The notes beneath the pieces are model-generated. The model did not search any database, was not told where the DNA came from, and worked only from the letters and a program-made list of their open reading frames with translations. From Aquirhabdus parva (GTDB taxonomy: Bacteria > Pseudomonadota > Gammaproteobacteria > Pseudomonadales > Moraxellaceae), in NCBI RefSeq assembly GCF_003351745.1, contig NZ_CP031222.1, forward strand, positions 2,028,207 to 2,092,206: 64,000 bases of DNA, in the 5' to 3' direction. The position numbers and the translations under genes are program-made. Shown one piece after another: positions 7,225-15,789 of this stretch; position 1 is the stretch's first letter; each line of letters opens with the position of its first letter.

Positions 7225-9261
7225 ATGTCCGTATTCTCTAAGATTCAACCAAAAGCATTTTCCCGCCATTTATTCTTTTTTATGGGATTATTATTACTAA
7301 CCCTATTTCTGAGCGCATGCGGCGGCTCCTCTTCCAGCGAACCGCCACCACCGACTCCACCCGTTGTTACTCCACCTGCTGTTTTGAAAAATATTATCGT
7401 CACGCCTGTATCCACGAATATTGCACAAGGTTTAACGCAGACGTTTACAGCCGTAGGACTCTATAGTGATGGAAGCTCTAGTGCCATTACTAATGTCAAT
7501 TGGAGTACCTCTGCAAGTAACTTAGCAACGATTGATGCCAACGGCCTACTCATAGCAAAATCAGCAGGCACACTCACAGTAACTGCGACTCAAGGCAGCA
7601 TTAGTGCATCTGCACCCCTAACGATTTCGGCAGCAGCCTTAAAAGTGGTCAGTATCACCGTACCCCTGACAACCATTCCTAAGGGATTAAAAGAAAAACT
7701 ATCCGCTACGGGTTTGTTCACGGATGGATCGACGCAAAATCTGAATAACATCATCTGGTCATCATCGGACTCCACAGTTGCCACAGTAGATCCTACAGGT
7801 CAGTTTCTTGCCAAGGGCACAGGCACGGTCACTATTTATGCCAGTCTAAATGGCTTGACCAGCTCAGTAACTATCACCGTCACCGCAGCCGTATTACAAT
7901 CCTTAAAGCTACAGCCCCCCAGCCCATCTGTGGCTGCTGGGTTAACCCAGCAATTTACCGTTAATGGCATCTATAGCGACGGGACCACTCTAAATCTGTC
8001 CAATCTGACTTGGAGCTCATCTAATACTGCAATTGCAACAGTGAATACGTCGGGTTTAGTAACGACAAAAAAAACAGGGAGCTCGACGATCTCGGCTTCG
8101 ATCAATGGAATCACTGGATCAGCTCCGCTGACTGTAACGACAGCTGTACTGAAATTAATTACCATAGCATCCCCTCTTAAAGATATTCCCATCGGCTTAA
8201 CCGCCCAACTAACGGCAACTGGACAATATTCAGATGGGACGACTCAAATCTTGAATAATGCAAAATGGACATCTTCAGACACCAATACGGCTATTGTCAC
8301 TTCTACAGGTTTAGTCACCGCTCTTAGTTTTACTCAACCAGCATCCGCTAACGCAGTAATCAAAGCTGAATTAGATGGCATAAAAGGTAGTTTTGTGATC
8401 ACCCTAACCCCCGCAATTCCGACTTCCATACAAATCATTGGTTCAGATCAAGCATACGTTGGCCTAACTAAAGGATATACCGTGAAAGCAAATCTGTCTG
8501 ACGGAACGACATCTCCAAATCTGATTGACACTACGACTTGGAGCTCTTCAAACTCAAATATTGCAGTGTTTACTAATCAGGATTTTTCTGCCAATTTTAA
8601 AGCTATTGCTATCGGCTCCTTCACTATTTCTGCGACTTATAAGGGCTTAAATAGTTCAAAAACTGTCACTGTTAATCCTGCTGTTTTAATAGAGCTAGAT
8701 ATTAATTTAAACGATGCAAATGGCGGAACGACTTCAGGCCCAGATGGTAATTTTGGTAGTGGGGTGAACAGTGGTTTGCTGGTTGCAAAAGCAACATCGT
8801 CAACTGGATCCAGTAGTATCGTGACACTGGATAAAGTAACAATCTCAGATCCAAGCGTAATATCCATTGATACTACTGGACATTATCAGGTGTTAAAGCA
8901 ATCAGGTTTTGTACTCATCACAGGGCAATACCAAGGACTCCAAAGAACCGTGGCTTTAGATACTTCTAGCCTAAGGTACTACTACCTCCTAGGCCCTCAA
9001 ATTCTGACCTTGTATGGTCTCCCAAGTTATTATTCCTTACAGCTAGCACCTACAGGCGGAGAAACCAACTTACTGTCTACATCAGTTTATTTACCTGCTA
9101 GCAATCAATTAAGCGATCCATCTATTATAAATTTTATTCGAAGTGGTCGATTTAACTCACAAGCGACGACTCTCAATTCAGGTACGACTTCTGCGTTAGT
9201 CAATGTAGCCAACCTACCTTCCACGCTCAAATGGTATGAATATTTCAAAGTTCTTCCTTAA
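7225..9261 (+). CDS. Large lipoprotein with tandem Big_2 (bacterial Ig-like) domains
   Basis: The 678-residue protein has an N-terminal lipoprotein signal (basic n-region, LLLLTLFLSAC, lipidated Cys32), a Pro/Ser-rich tether, then about five repeats of roughly 85 residues. Each repeat carries Big_2 hallmarks: a G-x-(T)-x-(Q/E) strand near the start, YSDGT or FTDGS in the middle, W(S/T)SS, then A-x-V/I with GLVT or GLLI and a final A-x-x-(N/D)G. The last 170 residues or so diverge and I do not recognise them. Such proteins usually sit on the outer-membrane surface and act in adhesion or as scaffolds; that role is inferred. The gene stands alone, oriented against its neighbours, and ends at a good terminator. 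Confidence 0.85.
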   Translation: MSVFSKIQPKAFSRHLFFFMGLLLLTLFLSACGGSSSSEPPPPTPPVVTPPAVLKNIIVTPVSTNIAQGLTQTFTAVGLYSDGSSSAITNVNWSTSASNLATIDANGLLIAKSAGTLTVTATQGSISASAPLTISAAALKVVSITVPLTTIPKGLKEKLSATGLFTDGSTQNLNNIIWSSSDSTVATVDPTGQFLAKGTGTVTIYASLNGLTSSVTITVTAAVLQSLKLQPPSPSVAAGLTQQFTVNGIYSDGTTLNLSNLTWSSSNTAIATVNTSGLVTTKKTGSSTISASINGITGSAPLTVTTAVLKLITIASPLKDIPIGLTAQLTATGQYSDGTTQILNNAKWTSSDTNTAIVTSTGLVTALSFTQPASANAVIKAELDGIKGSFVITLTPAIPTSIQIIGSDQAYVGLTKGYTVKANLSDGTTSPNLIDTTTWSSSNSNIAVFTNQDFSANFKAIAIGSFTISATYKGLNSSKTVTVNPAVLIELDINLNDANGGTTSGPDGNFGSGVNSGLLVAKATSSTGSSSIVTLDKVTISDPSVISIDTTGHYQVLKQSGFVLITGQYQGLQRTVALDTSSLRYYYLLGPQILTLYGLPSYYSLQLAPTGGETNLLSTSVYLPASNQLSDPSIINFIRSGRFNSQATTLNSGTTSALVNVANLPSTLKWYEYFKVLP

Positions 9262-9280
9262 AATGATTTAACTACAGACA

Positions 9281-9324
9281 ACAAAAACCCCTAAAGCTTT
9301 AGGCTAAAGGGGCTTTTTGTTTTA
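9281..9324 (+). terminator. Terminator after the Ig-like lipoprotein gene
   Basis: The inverted repeat ACAAAAACCCC(T)...GGGGCTTTTTGT has a short AAGCTTT-centred inner helix and is followed by TTTTAT. It lies 20 bases after the stop codon and is symmetrical enough to serve the convergent gene on the minus strand as well. Confidence 0.8.
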
Positions 9325-9413
9325 TGGTGAAGCGTCATTGAGTGGTACTTTGCCTTCAATGCCACATAGACTTTCCGCACTGAAAATTTTAGCTTAGACT
9401 GGTATCAGATCCG

Positions 9414-9938
9414 TCACAGGCAAGCGGATGCGCTACAAATTTTGCGAAACGGTTGTCCAGCTGCATCTACCCCACTATAGGTCGCACTCGCACCCTGTAC
9501 TGCGCTCACTCCACTCCATTGAGTTTTCTGCACATCATTAAAACCTTTCCAGCTATAGCCATTAGGTAGTTTGGTGACCTGATAGTAATTTCCATTACTC
9601 ATATAGCAGGTAAATTCGCCATTCTGCTGCGGCTTTTCACAACTGGTCGGCAGGATTCGATAGTTATCTCTTGCAAATACGCCCGAACCATCATTTTTCT
9701 GGCTTTCGGCGTTAGTAGACGCATTATTATTACGTTCTATTTCAAGACGCTCTTTTTCGATTTTATCCTTGAATCGCAATGATTTTTGAATATCTTTCTG
9801 CTGATAATCAGCATTGTAGGCCTGCCCGATCTGAGCAAATAATACATTCATTGAGTCGTCCGCATAGGCTATCGAACTGATAACCAGCAACAAAATACAG
9901 AAGGGGGTGCTTCTCTTGCTTATCATAGAAATTCTCAT
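9414..9938 (-). CDS. Secreted protein of unknown function
   Basis: I do not recognise this 174-residue protein. It has a clear signal peptide (Lys/Arg start, hydrophobic CILLLVISS, then AYA before Asp-Asp). A charged, probably coiled-coil segment follows at about residues 45-75 (KDIQKSLRFKDKIEKERLEI), then a C-terminal part with four cysteines (TSCEKPQQNGEFTCYMSNG and ICSASACL) that could form two disulfides in the periplasm. The start at 9938 has GCGGA seven bases upstream. It lies between a surface lipoprotein and a broken DUF3224 copy. Confidence 0.65.
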   Translation of the reverse strand: MRISMISKRSTPFCILLLVISSIAYADDSMNVLFAQIGQAYNADYQQKDIQKSLRFKDKIEKERLEIERNNNASTNAESQKNDGSGVFARDNYRILPTSCEKPQQNGEFTCYMSNGNYYQVTKLPNGYSWKGFNDVQKTQWSGVSAVQGASATYSGVDAAGQPFRKICSASACL

Positions 9939-10070
9939 CTGATTTCCGCCATCAGCACCACCGATACCTATCAGGTGTTATGTCAGCATGGGGGATTTAT
10001 CATGTTATTAATTCATTGTTTATAATAAGCAAACTCGCGCCCTTTTTATATAATCCGAGTCCTTTATATT

Positions 10071-10253
10071 TTAGTCATTCCAGCGTTGGGACAAAATGGG
10101 TGCAACGATTTCGCTCTGACTGGTTGTTTTCAAATCCCCATGAAATGCCTTATCCAGTGACATCCGCCCTAGAGCTTTACCGTCAGCAGTACTGCTGATC
10201 GGCTCAGGGTTCAGTTTGACTTCAAAAGGTTCAGTGGCTTGTTGATCGGTCAT
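10071..10253 (-). pseudogene. Truncated second copy of the DUF3224 gene
   Basis: The first 48 or so residues parallel the intact DUF3224 protein at 6638-7045 almost position by position (QATxPFEVKLNPEPIS, LGRMSLDK-FHGDLK-TSQ). The frame then runs into 10-12 unrelated residues and stops, so about 85 residues including the whole C-terminal half are missing. The start context (ATG with AAGGGA eight bases upstream) also resembles that of the intact copy. It is best read as a duplication broken by a deletion or insertion near 10105-10110. Confidence 0.8.
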
Positions 10254-10474
10254 TTGGCAGTCCCTTTAAGTGAGCAATCCTTTAAAATTATTAAAGAAGA
10301 TATCCGCGTTTGGCTAGCATCCGTCCAGTCTGGTCAAAATCATCAGTGAAATGCTATTGGTACATTCAAAATGGATTAAAAAAACTCATAATAAATTAAC
10401 AAACTTCAATTTCGGTAATGTAGAGTCTTCAACATCAAAATTTGATTTTCTTATTGTCTAAAGAAACACACATT

Positions 10475-10831
10475 ATGAACATTTCTATTTCAGGCTTACC
10501 TGCATTTGCAATTGAACTAGGTTTTATTATTGTATTCTCAGCACCCATATGGCTAGCAGCGCGATTCGTTGGTGCGGAGAACCCATCATTAGTGCGAGCT
10601 ATATTTTCTTTACTGATCGGAACGATAGGCGCTATCTTTAGTGCATTCATAACAGGTGCTTTTGCGCTTATTCTTGCACCCTTGGCATATTTGCTATCGT
10701 TTAAATATATCCTTGGCACCTCCATGATAGGCGCTATTATTCTTGCGATTGTTGCCGCAGCAGGTTATGTCGCCATGATCCACTTTATGGGTGCTGGCCT
10801 GAATGTCACAGATCACATTTCAAGTTCTTAG
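10475..10831 (+). CDS. Small integral membrane protein of unknown function
   Basis: The 118-residue protein is almost entirely hydrophobic, with about four membrane segments: ELGFIIVFSAPIWLAARF, a long Ala/Gly/Ile-rich pair over residues 40-80, and IGAIILAIVAAAGYVAMIHF near the end. The frame opens at a TTG 33 bases earlier, but ATG at 10475 begins the more plausible protein. The upstream AAAGAAAC is only a weak ribosome site. No family was recognised and no operon partner is present. Confidence 0.6.
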   Translation: MNISISGLPAFAIELGFIIVFSAPIWLAARFVGAENPSLVRAIFSLLIGTIGAIFSAFITGAFALILAPLAYLLSFKYILGTSMIGAIILAIVAAAGYVAMIHFMGAGLNVTDHISSS

Positions 10832-10875
10832 AATAGCCCTAATCAGCATAAGCCTGTCGATGTAGAGATCTAGAC

Positions 10876-10912
10876 AAAAAAACCCCAAAGTCTTCCGACT
10901 AAGGGGTTTCTG
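10876..10912. terminator. Bidirectional hairpin between membrane-protein gene and tRNA-Asn
   Basis: Arms AAACCCCAAAGTC and GACTAAGGGGTTT close on a TTCC loop. On the minus strand the hairpin is followed by seven T residues, so it should end the tRNA-Asn transcript. The plus-strand T tail is poorer. Confidence 0.75.
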
Positions 10913-10942
10913 TTCTACGGCAAACCGTAGCTAAGCAAAATA

Positions 10943-11018
10943 TGGCTCCCTGACCTGGGCTCGAACCAGGGACACATGGATTAACAGTCCATTGCTCTAC
11001 CGACTGAGCTATCAGGGA
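10943..11018 (-). tRNA. tRNA-Asn (GUU), downstream copy
   Basis: The 76-nt cloverleaf, read on the minus strand, begins TCCCTGATAGCTCAG and ends with an encoded CCA. The acceptor stem TCCCTGA pairs with TCAGGGA, the D arm holds AGCTCAGTCGGTAGAGC, and the anticodon loop CTGTTAA gives GUU. The T arm is CCTGGTTCGAGCCCAGG. It is identical to the second copy at 11277-11352. Confidence 0.97.
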
Positions 11019-11035
11019 TCGGTACGTCTGGGCAC

Positions 11036-11067
11036 ATTATACAGGGTAATGAACCTATATTTGACAA
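11036..11067 (-). promoter_or_regulatory. Probable promoter of the downstream tRNA-Asn
   Basis: A perfect TATAAT lies on the minus strand at 11041-11036, about 18 bases before the mature tRNA 5' end. The nearest -35-like element, TTGTCA at 11067-11062, is 20 bp away, longer than the optimum. The -10 assignment is therefore firmer than the -35. Confidence 0.6.
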
Positions 11068-11225
11068 GCATTTAGCTGAATGTTCATTTTTTCTCCCAGC
11101 GCATTAAAACGACTTACCCACGCAGTGACTTTCCAGCTTATTGCGACAAGTACAACAACACTCGCAAAACGTAAGAAGGTATTAAGGAAAAAAGACTTTC
11201 ACAAATACTCGTGACTCACCCAATA

Positions 11226-11258
11226 AAAAAGCCCTTACAGAATATGTAAGGGCTTGAT
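11226..11258 (-). terminator. Terminator of the upstream tRNA-Asn
   Basis: Arms AAGCCCTTACA and TGTAAGGGCTT (11229-11239 and 11245-11255) close on a five-base loop, with a run of T on the minus strand immediately after. It sits 20 bases past the 3' end of the tRNA at 11277-11352, so the two tRNA genes have separate transcripts. Confidence 0.8.
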
Positions 11259-11276
11259 TATTTTGGAGCTTAAATA

Positions 11277-11352
11277 TGGCTCCCTGACCTGGGCTCGAAC
11301 CAGGGACACATGGATTAACAGTCCATTGCTCTACCGACTGAGCTATCAGGGA
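11277..11352 (-). tRNA. tRNA-Asn (GUU), upstream copy
   Basis: The 76-nt sequence is identical to the copy at 10943-11018, including the GUU anticodon, the T arm CCTGGTTCGAGCCCAGG and the encoded CCA. It has its own strong promoter and terminator. A tandem duplication is the simplest origin, because the flanking upstream DNA also shares short matches with that of the other copy. Confidence 0.97.
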
Positions 11353-11374
11353 ATGTTTCGTTTCGGTAGGCGGC

Positions 11375-11403
11375 ATTTTAGGGATATGAACCTACTCGGT
11401 CAA
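11375..11403 (-). promoter_or_regulatory. Sigma-70 promoter of the upstream tRNA-Asn
   Basis: On the minus strand the -35 TTGACC (11403-11398) and the -10 TAAAAT (11380-11375) are separated by exactly 17 bp. The predicted start would be about 15 bases before the mature tRNA. This is the best-formed promoter in the tRNA region. Confidence 0.8.
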
Positions 11404-11584
11404 GCAGTTTTTAATATTAAATCGTTCGACCGTATACTTTGTCGCCAATGCTGCTGCTTTTGAGCCGATTACGCAATGATTTGTATATATTTGATACAGT
11501 TACGCACACCAACCGATCATTTCAGCATGATCGCTGGATGAAAAATTTAACCTCAACTCAGTTTAAAAACTAAACTTCTGCGTT

Positions 11585-12124
11585 TTAAACACCGAAATTG
11601 GCCGCGCGTAACCACGCAAATTCAAAATTAGCGACCGCCAAAGTATATAAACGACTATCGACCTGCTGCCATATCGCATCGAATTGCTCGGTGGCGATAT
11701 TTAAACCGGACTGAGGTAATAGTTCACGATTGCGCTGACATGCGCGCAGTGCTTCATAGACATGACGCCCTGCAGATCCGCTGGGCAGAAGGCGGACTTG
11801 TCTGGATGCAAGGAACTCATCGACCTGTATCAAATTAGCATCGGGAATCAGCGGTAATACAATGCGATCAAGCTGTTCATCCAAGCGCTGCCAGATGAGG
11901 AGCTTTTGCTCTCCCGTGTAGCGATTCCACTCGATTACCTCATAACTAAAACGACGACACCCCCGGCAGACATGATCACCAAACACAGTGGAGCACTTCC
12001 CTGCACAAGGCGTCAGAGAGTCGTGAAGTTGTACACCTTTAATCGAATCGTTCAAACCGCTCAAAACACCCACCTTAAATTGATCATCAAAACTACTCAA
12101 GACAACAAAACCACCCACAATCAC
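11585..12124 (-). CDS. DUF1289 domain protein
   Basis: The N-terminal third carries the DUF1289 cysteine cluster PCAGKCSTVFGDHVCRGCRRF followed by the conserved EVIEWNRYTGEQKLLIWQRL, a small likely metal-binding domain of unknown function. About 105 C-terminal residues (from IVLPLIPDANLIQVDEF) extend beyond it and are not recognised. The start is uncertain: the longest frame begins with GTG at 12124, but TTG at 12061 behind a purine-rich AAGGTGGG is also possible and would still include the whole domain. It is a single gene, divergent from trhO. Confidence 0.75.
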   Translation of the reverse strand: MIVGGFVVLSSFDDQFKVGVLSGLNDSIKGVQLHDSLTPCAGKCSTVFGDHVCRGCRRFSYEVIEWNRYTGEQKLLIWQRLDEQLDRIVLPLIPDANLIQVDEFLASRQVRLLPSGSAGRHVYEALRACQRNRELLPQSGLNIATEQFDAIWQQVDSRLYTLAVANFEFAWLRAANFGV

Positions 12125-12296
12125 GCTTTATGTAGTGCCAAATATGATCCAGATCAAGATTAAACACCATCTATTCATCAATGCGTGCATTTCAACCATT
12201 ATCAAACGCCGCATAAAGGATTAGAATAGCGCACCCCGAATTCATCTATGTGCGCTTGACTAAGACTTAAGCGTTTCACGAAGAGCTATTTGCCCC

Positions 12297-13250
12297 ATGA
12301 ACGAATCTGTACATTTACACAGCCCATCAGACGAGATGACTGACGATACCATCCAGCAGGATCAAACCGACAACACCAAAGAATGGGTGATCGCTGCATT
12401 ATACCAGTTTCACCCTGTCTCCTTCCCTGCTGATTTGCGTAATCGCTTGGATGAACTCAGCACGCACTTGCAATTGCGTGGGACGCTGATCGTCGCCAGT
12501 GAAGGGATCAATGGTACGGTTGCTGGCAGTCGTGCTGCGATTGATGAGCTACACCAAGTGCTGATCAATGAAGGCTTTGATCGCATGGAATACAAAGAAT
12601 CCTTCAGCCGTGAAAAACCGTTTAAACGCATGAAGGTCAAGTTTAAAGAAGAAATCGTCACCCTAGGTGTGGATGTTGAGCCGCTCGCGCAGGTCGGGCA
12701 CTATCTGGAACCTGAAGCGTGGCATGACTTCATTCAGCAAGAAGACGTACTGGTGATCGACACCCGTAACCGTTATGAATATGCGGCAGGCACCTTTAAA
12801 AATGCGATCGATCCCAATACCGAGACCTTTCGAGAGTTCCCTGCATTTGTAGATGAGCAACTTGCCGATGCAAAGCACAAGAAAATTGCCATGTTCTGTA
12901 CGGGCGGGATTCGTTGTGAAAAATCAACAAGCTTGCTCTTACAACAGGGCTTCGAAGAGGTTTATCACCTTAAAGGCGGTATTCTGAATTACCTCAATAC
13001 CATTCCAGAAGAAAAAAGCCTCTGGAAAGGTGAATGCTTTGTATTTGATGGACGTGTTGGTGTGGGTCATGGTGTGGAAGAAGGCGAAAGCGCGATGTGC
13101 TTTGGCTGTGGCTGGCCACTAAAACGCCATGAGCTGCAATCGGTTAAGTTTGAGCGCGGCGTCAGTTGCCCGCATTGCTTTGACCAAACCAGCGAAGCAC
13201 AAAAAGCACGCTATCGTATGCGTCAGAAGCAAATGGACGGAGATATTTAA
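12297..13250 (+). CDS. trhO: tRNA uridine(34) hydroxylase TrhO (YceA-type rhodanese)
   Basis: The 317-residue TrhO/YceA protein uses oxygen to hydroxylate U34 of certain tRNAs, the first step to 5-(carboxy)methoxyuridine. An N-terminal acylphosphatase-like domain (YQFHPVSF to about residue 120, including LIVASEGINGTVAGS) precedes a rhodanese domain with the catalytic loop CTGGIRCEK, whose active Cys is residue 201. The C-terminal region has the Cys-rich CFGCGWPLKRHE and CPHCF, which fits the zinc-binding tail of the family. About 25 unconserved residues precede the first domain, so an internal start cannot be excluded. It is monocistronic. Confidence 0.92.
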   Translation: MNESVHLHSPSDEMTDDTIQQDQTDNTKEWVIAALYQFHPVSFPADLRNRLDELSTHLQLRGTLIVASEGINGTVAGSRAAIDELHQVLINEGFDRMEYKESFSREKPFKRMKVKFKEEIVTLGVDVEPLAQVGHYLEPEAWHDFIQQEDVLVIDTRNRYEYAAGTFKNAIDPNTETFREFPAFVDEQLADAKHKKIAMFCTGGIRCEKSTSLLLQQGFEEVYHLKGGILNYLNTIPEEKSLWKGECFVFDGRVGVGHGVEEGESAMCFGCGWPLKRHELQSVKFERGVSCPHCFDQTSEAQKARYRMRQKQMDGDI

Positions 13251-13481
13251 TCAGCGTACGTTTTTCTAAGTATGATTGAGGCAGGGCCTATGGCACTGCC
13301 TTCTCTTATATCAAGCATGACTTTTATATTGAGTATCGTTAGCGCTATCTGATTAAAAAAGCTATTTTGCATCCCTATTTCAACATTGAATTTTAAGCCG
13401 CGCAGTGATCACTTAAATAGCACTGCACTCTGCGGCACTTTTAGAACATGCTAGGCAACTAGTACATTTAGGATAGATACC

Positions 13482-14684
13482 ATGACCACGCCACGCCTCC
13501 GCATCAAGAAACGCGATCAACAACGCCTGCGCGACGGTCATCTTTGGGTTTATTCCAATGAAGTCGACACGGATGCCACTCCGTTAAAGACCATTAAATC
13601 CACATTAGTTCACTTGGAAGATTATCGCGGTAACTTTCTGGCAACTGCGAGCTTTAACAGCCAAGCACTGATTTGCGCACGAATCTTGGATACAGCTGCG
13701 CGTGATGAGTTAGATGTTGCATTCTTTGAAACCCGCTTAAAAACAGCGCTGGGTTTAAGACAAATCACCTTCAAACAAGATTACTATCGCCTTGTATTTG
13801 GTGAAGGTGACTTGCTACCGGGTCTCGTCATTGATCGTTTTGCACAGACGTTCGTGATCCAGATTGGTACACAAGCGATTGAGCAAGCCAAGGCTGCACT
13901 TGTTACTGCATTACAAAACGTCTTCGGCGCAGACAGCATCATCGTCTTTAAAAACGATGGCAAAGGTCGTCAGATGGAACAGCTTGATGAATATGTAGAG
14001 ACGGTTCCTAGCGATGCCAAGATTGATGCATTAGATGTGATTGAAAATGGTGTGGCCTTTAAGGCACCGCTAGATGGTCAAAAAACAGGGTGGTTCTACG
14101 ACCATCGTGACGGACGCCAATGGTTAAATGGCTGTGCCGCTGGGCGCAGTGTGCTTGATGTGTTTAGCTATATCGGCGGTTGGGGTATTCAAGCGGCAGC
14201 TCATGGTGCGACGCAAGTGACCTGTGTGGATAGCTCTGGGAAAGCCGGTGAAGCGGTACTTGCCAATGCGGCTTTAAATCAGTTAACTCAAGTCAAGTTT
14301 ATTGAGTCTGATGCGTTTGAGTATCTCAAGAAACCGGTCACCGATACCTTTGATCTTGTGGTGCTCGATCCACCCGCACTCATTCAAAAACGCCGTGATT
14401 TCGAACAAGGTCGCCAAGCGTATTTCTTGTTGAATGAAGGTGCAATTCAGCGCGTCAGTGAAGGGGGCTTGCTGGTTTCAGCGTCATGTTCACTGCACTT
14501 GCTGCGTGATGAGTTGATCCGTATCGTGCAGCAAGTCGCACGTCGTCAAAACAAACATGTACAGTTGGTGCATGAAGCGCATCCAGCAGCAGATCACCCA
14601 CGCTTACTCAGCATGACCGAATCTGACTATTTAAAATGTCTCGTCTTTCGCGTGACCAGCCTGCCTGAAGGCGCTACACACTAA
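13482..14684 (+). CDS. rlmI: 23S rRNA m5C methyltransferase RlmI/RlmK family
   Basis: The 400-residue SAM-dependent methyltransferase of the RlmI type acts on cytosine 1962 of 23S rRNA in E. coli. An N-terminal PUA domain (residues 1-80, beginning LRIKKRDQQRLRDGHLWVYS) is followed by the EEHUD-like region with RLVFGEGDLLPGLVIDRF, then the Rossmann methyltransferase with VLDVFSYIGGWGIQAAAHG, the LDPPAL motif and the catalytic-region SASCSLHLL. The length matches the family. ATG at 13482 has AGGAT eight bases upstream. It is followed within 70 bp by prmA, another ribosome-modifying enzyme, and may share its transcript. Confidence 0.92.
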   Translation: MTTPRLRIKKRDQQRLRDGHLWVYSNEVDTDATPLKTIKSTLVHLEDYRGNFLATASFNSQALICARILDTAARDELDVAFFETRLKTALGLRQITFKQDYYRLVFGEGDLLPGLVIDRFAQTFVIQIGTQAIEQAKAALVTALQNVFGADSIIVFKNDGKGRQMEQLDEYVETVPSDAKIDALDVIENGVAFKAPLDGQKTGWFYDHRDGRQWLNGCAAGRSVLDVFSYIGGWGIQAAAHGATQVTCVDSSGKAGEAVLANAALNQLTQVKFIESDAFEYLKKPVTDTFDLVVLDPPALIQKRRDFEQGRQAYFLLNEGAIQRVSEGGLLVSASCSLHLLRDELIRIVQQVARRQNKHVQLVHEAHPAADHPRLLSMTESDYLKCLVFRVTSLPEGATH

Positions 14685-14750
14685 TTTACTGATAATTTTA
14701 CTGATCATTCAAATTTAATGACATGGCATACAGGCCATGAGGAAAACAAT

Positions 14751-15686
14751 ATGCGCTGGTTACAAATACGTTTTGAAGTGACTAAAGATGAAGTCCAATT
14801 GGTTGAGACTTTGCTCGAATCACTGGGCGCGGTCAGCGTCATTTTAGATGATGCGGCAGATCAACCTTTACTTGAGCCACTGCCCGGAGAAACACCGATT
14901 TGGGATCAAGTCATTGTGACCGGCTTATTTAATGAAGTCGTTGACTCTTTCAATATCGACCTAGAGCACACCCATTCAGAACCCACAGACCCAGAACAAA
15001 TCATTGCGTTTGTCCAAGCGCAAGCACCAACCGTACGCGCCTTCTATGAATATCTGGAAGAACAAGTCTGGGAGCGCTCATGGATGGATCATTACGAGCC
15101 AATCCAATGTGGTGAAAACTTCTGGATCGTGCCTGAATGGCTCACCCCACCCGATCCTAATGCCGTGAACTTGATCCTCGATCCGGGTCTGGCATTTGGC
15201 ACTGGTAACCATGCCAGCACCTTCCTCTGTCTGCAGTGGTTAGGCAAAACTGATCTTAAAGATAAAGTCGTGATCGATTATGGCTGTGGATCGGGCATCT
15301 TGGGTGTCGCTGCACTTTTGCTCGGCGCAAAACAGGTTTATGCAACCGACATCGACCCACAAGCTCTGCTTGCAACCCGCCAAAATGCTGCGATTAACGG
15401 TACTGAGTCTCACATTTGGGTCGGTCTTCCAGAAGAACTGAACAAACAGTTTCCAAACCTGCAAAGTGATGTTATCGTCGCTAATATTCTAGCTAAACCG
15501 CTCATGGAACTCGCGCCAGTTTTTGCGGAATACAGCTTGCCCAACGGAAAAATCGCCCTTGCGGGATTGATTGAGGAGCAAGTTGAGGGGATCCGCGAGG
15601 CCTATGCACCTTGGTTCGATTTAAATGAGCAAGAGTTTAGAGAAGAGAATTGGTGCCGATTATCTGGTCATAGAATTAACAAATAA
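14751..15686 (+). CDS. prmA: Ribosomal protein L11 methyltransferase PrmA
   Basis: The 311-residue PrmA trimethylates lysines and the N-terminus of ribosomal protein L11. The N-terminal substrate-recognition domain ([10 protein letters not shown]...) is linked to a class I methyltransferase with [14 protein letters not shown], the SAM loop [18 protein letters not shown] and the NILAKPL catalytic segment. The frame is open 33 bases farther upstream, but ATG at 14751 with AGGAAA six bases before it matches the family N-terminus. The prmA, zinc-ribbon DUF3426, fis order is typical of gammaproteobacteria such as Acinetobacter. Confidence 0.95.
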   Translation: MRWLQIRFEVTKDEVQLVETLLESLGAVSVILDDAADQPLLEPLPGETPIWDQVIVTGLFNEVVDSFNIDLEHTHSEPTDPEQIIAFVQAQAPTVRAFYEYLEEQVWERSWMDHYEPIQCGENFWIVPEWLTPPDPNAVNLILDPGLAFGTGNHASTFLCLQWLGKTDLKDKVVIDYGCGSGILGVAALLLGAKQVYATDIDPQALLATRQNAAINGTESHIWVGLPEELNKQFPNLQSDVIVANILAKPLMELAPVFAEYSLPNGKIALAGLIEEQVEGIREAYAPWFDLNEQEFREENWCRLSGHRINK

Positions 15687-15789
15687 TCATCATAGGGGTG
15701 ATGGTTTTAGAGCGTTAATGTGATCATGGATTGGGCACGAATTCTAGTTTGTTTTTATGGGATAAAATCAAAATTAGGAAGACCGGCTC

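Noticed and set aside
10435-10725. A 96-codon minus-strand frame
   Set aside because: It is antisense to the small membrane-protein gene, whose hydrophobic pattern and start are the better explanation.
1042-11018. A complete prophage or genomic island
   Set aside because: Only one phage-derived segment is visible; there is no integrase, terminase, capsid, repressor or flanking direct repeat that I could find.
11182-11463. Short frames on both strands over the second tRNA-Asn
   Set aside because: They are translations of the tRNA sequence, a common annotation artefact.
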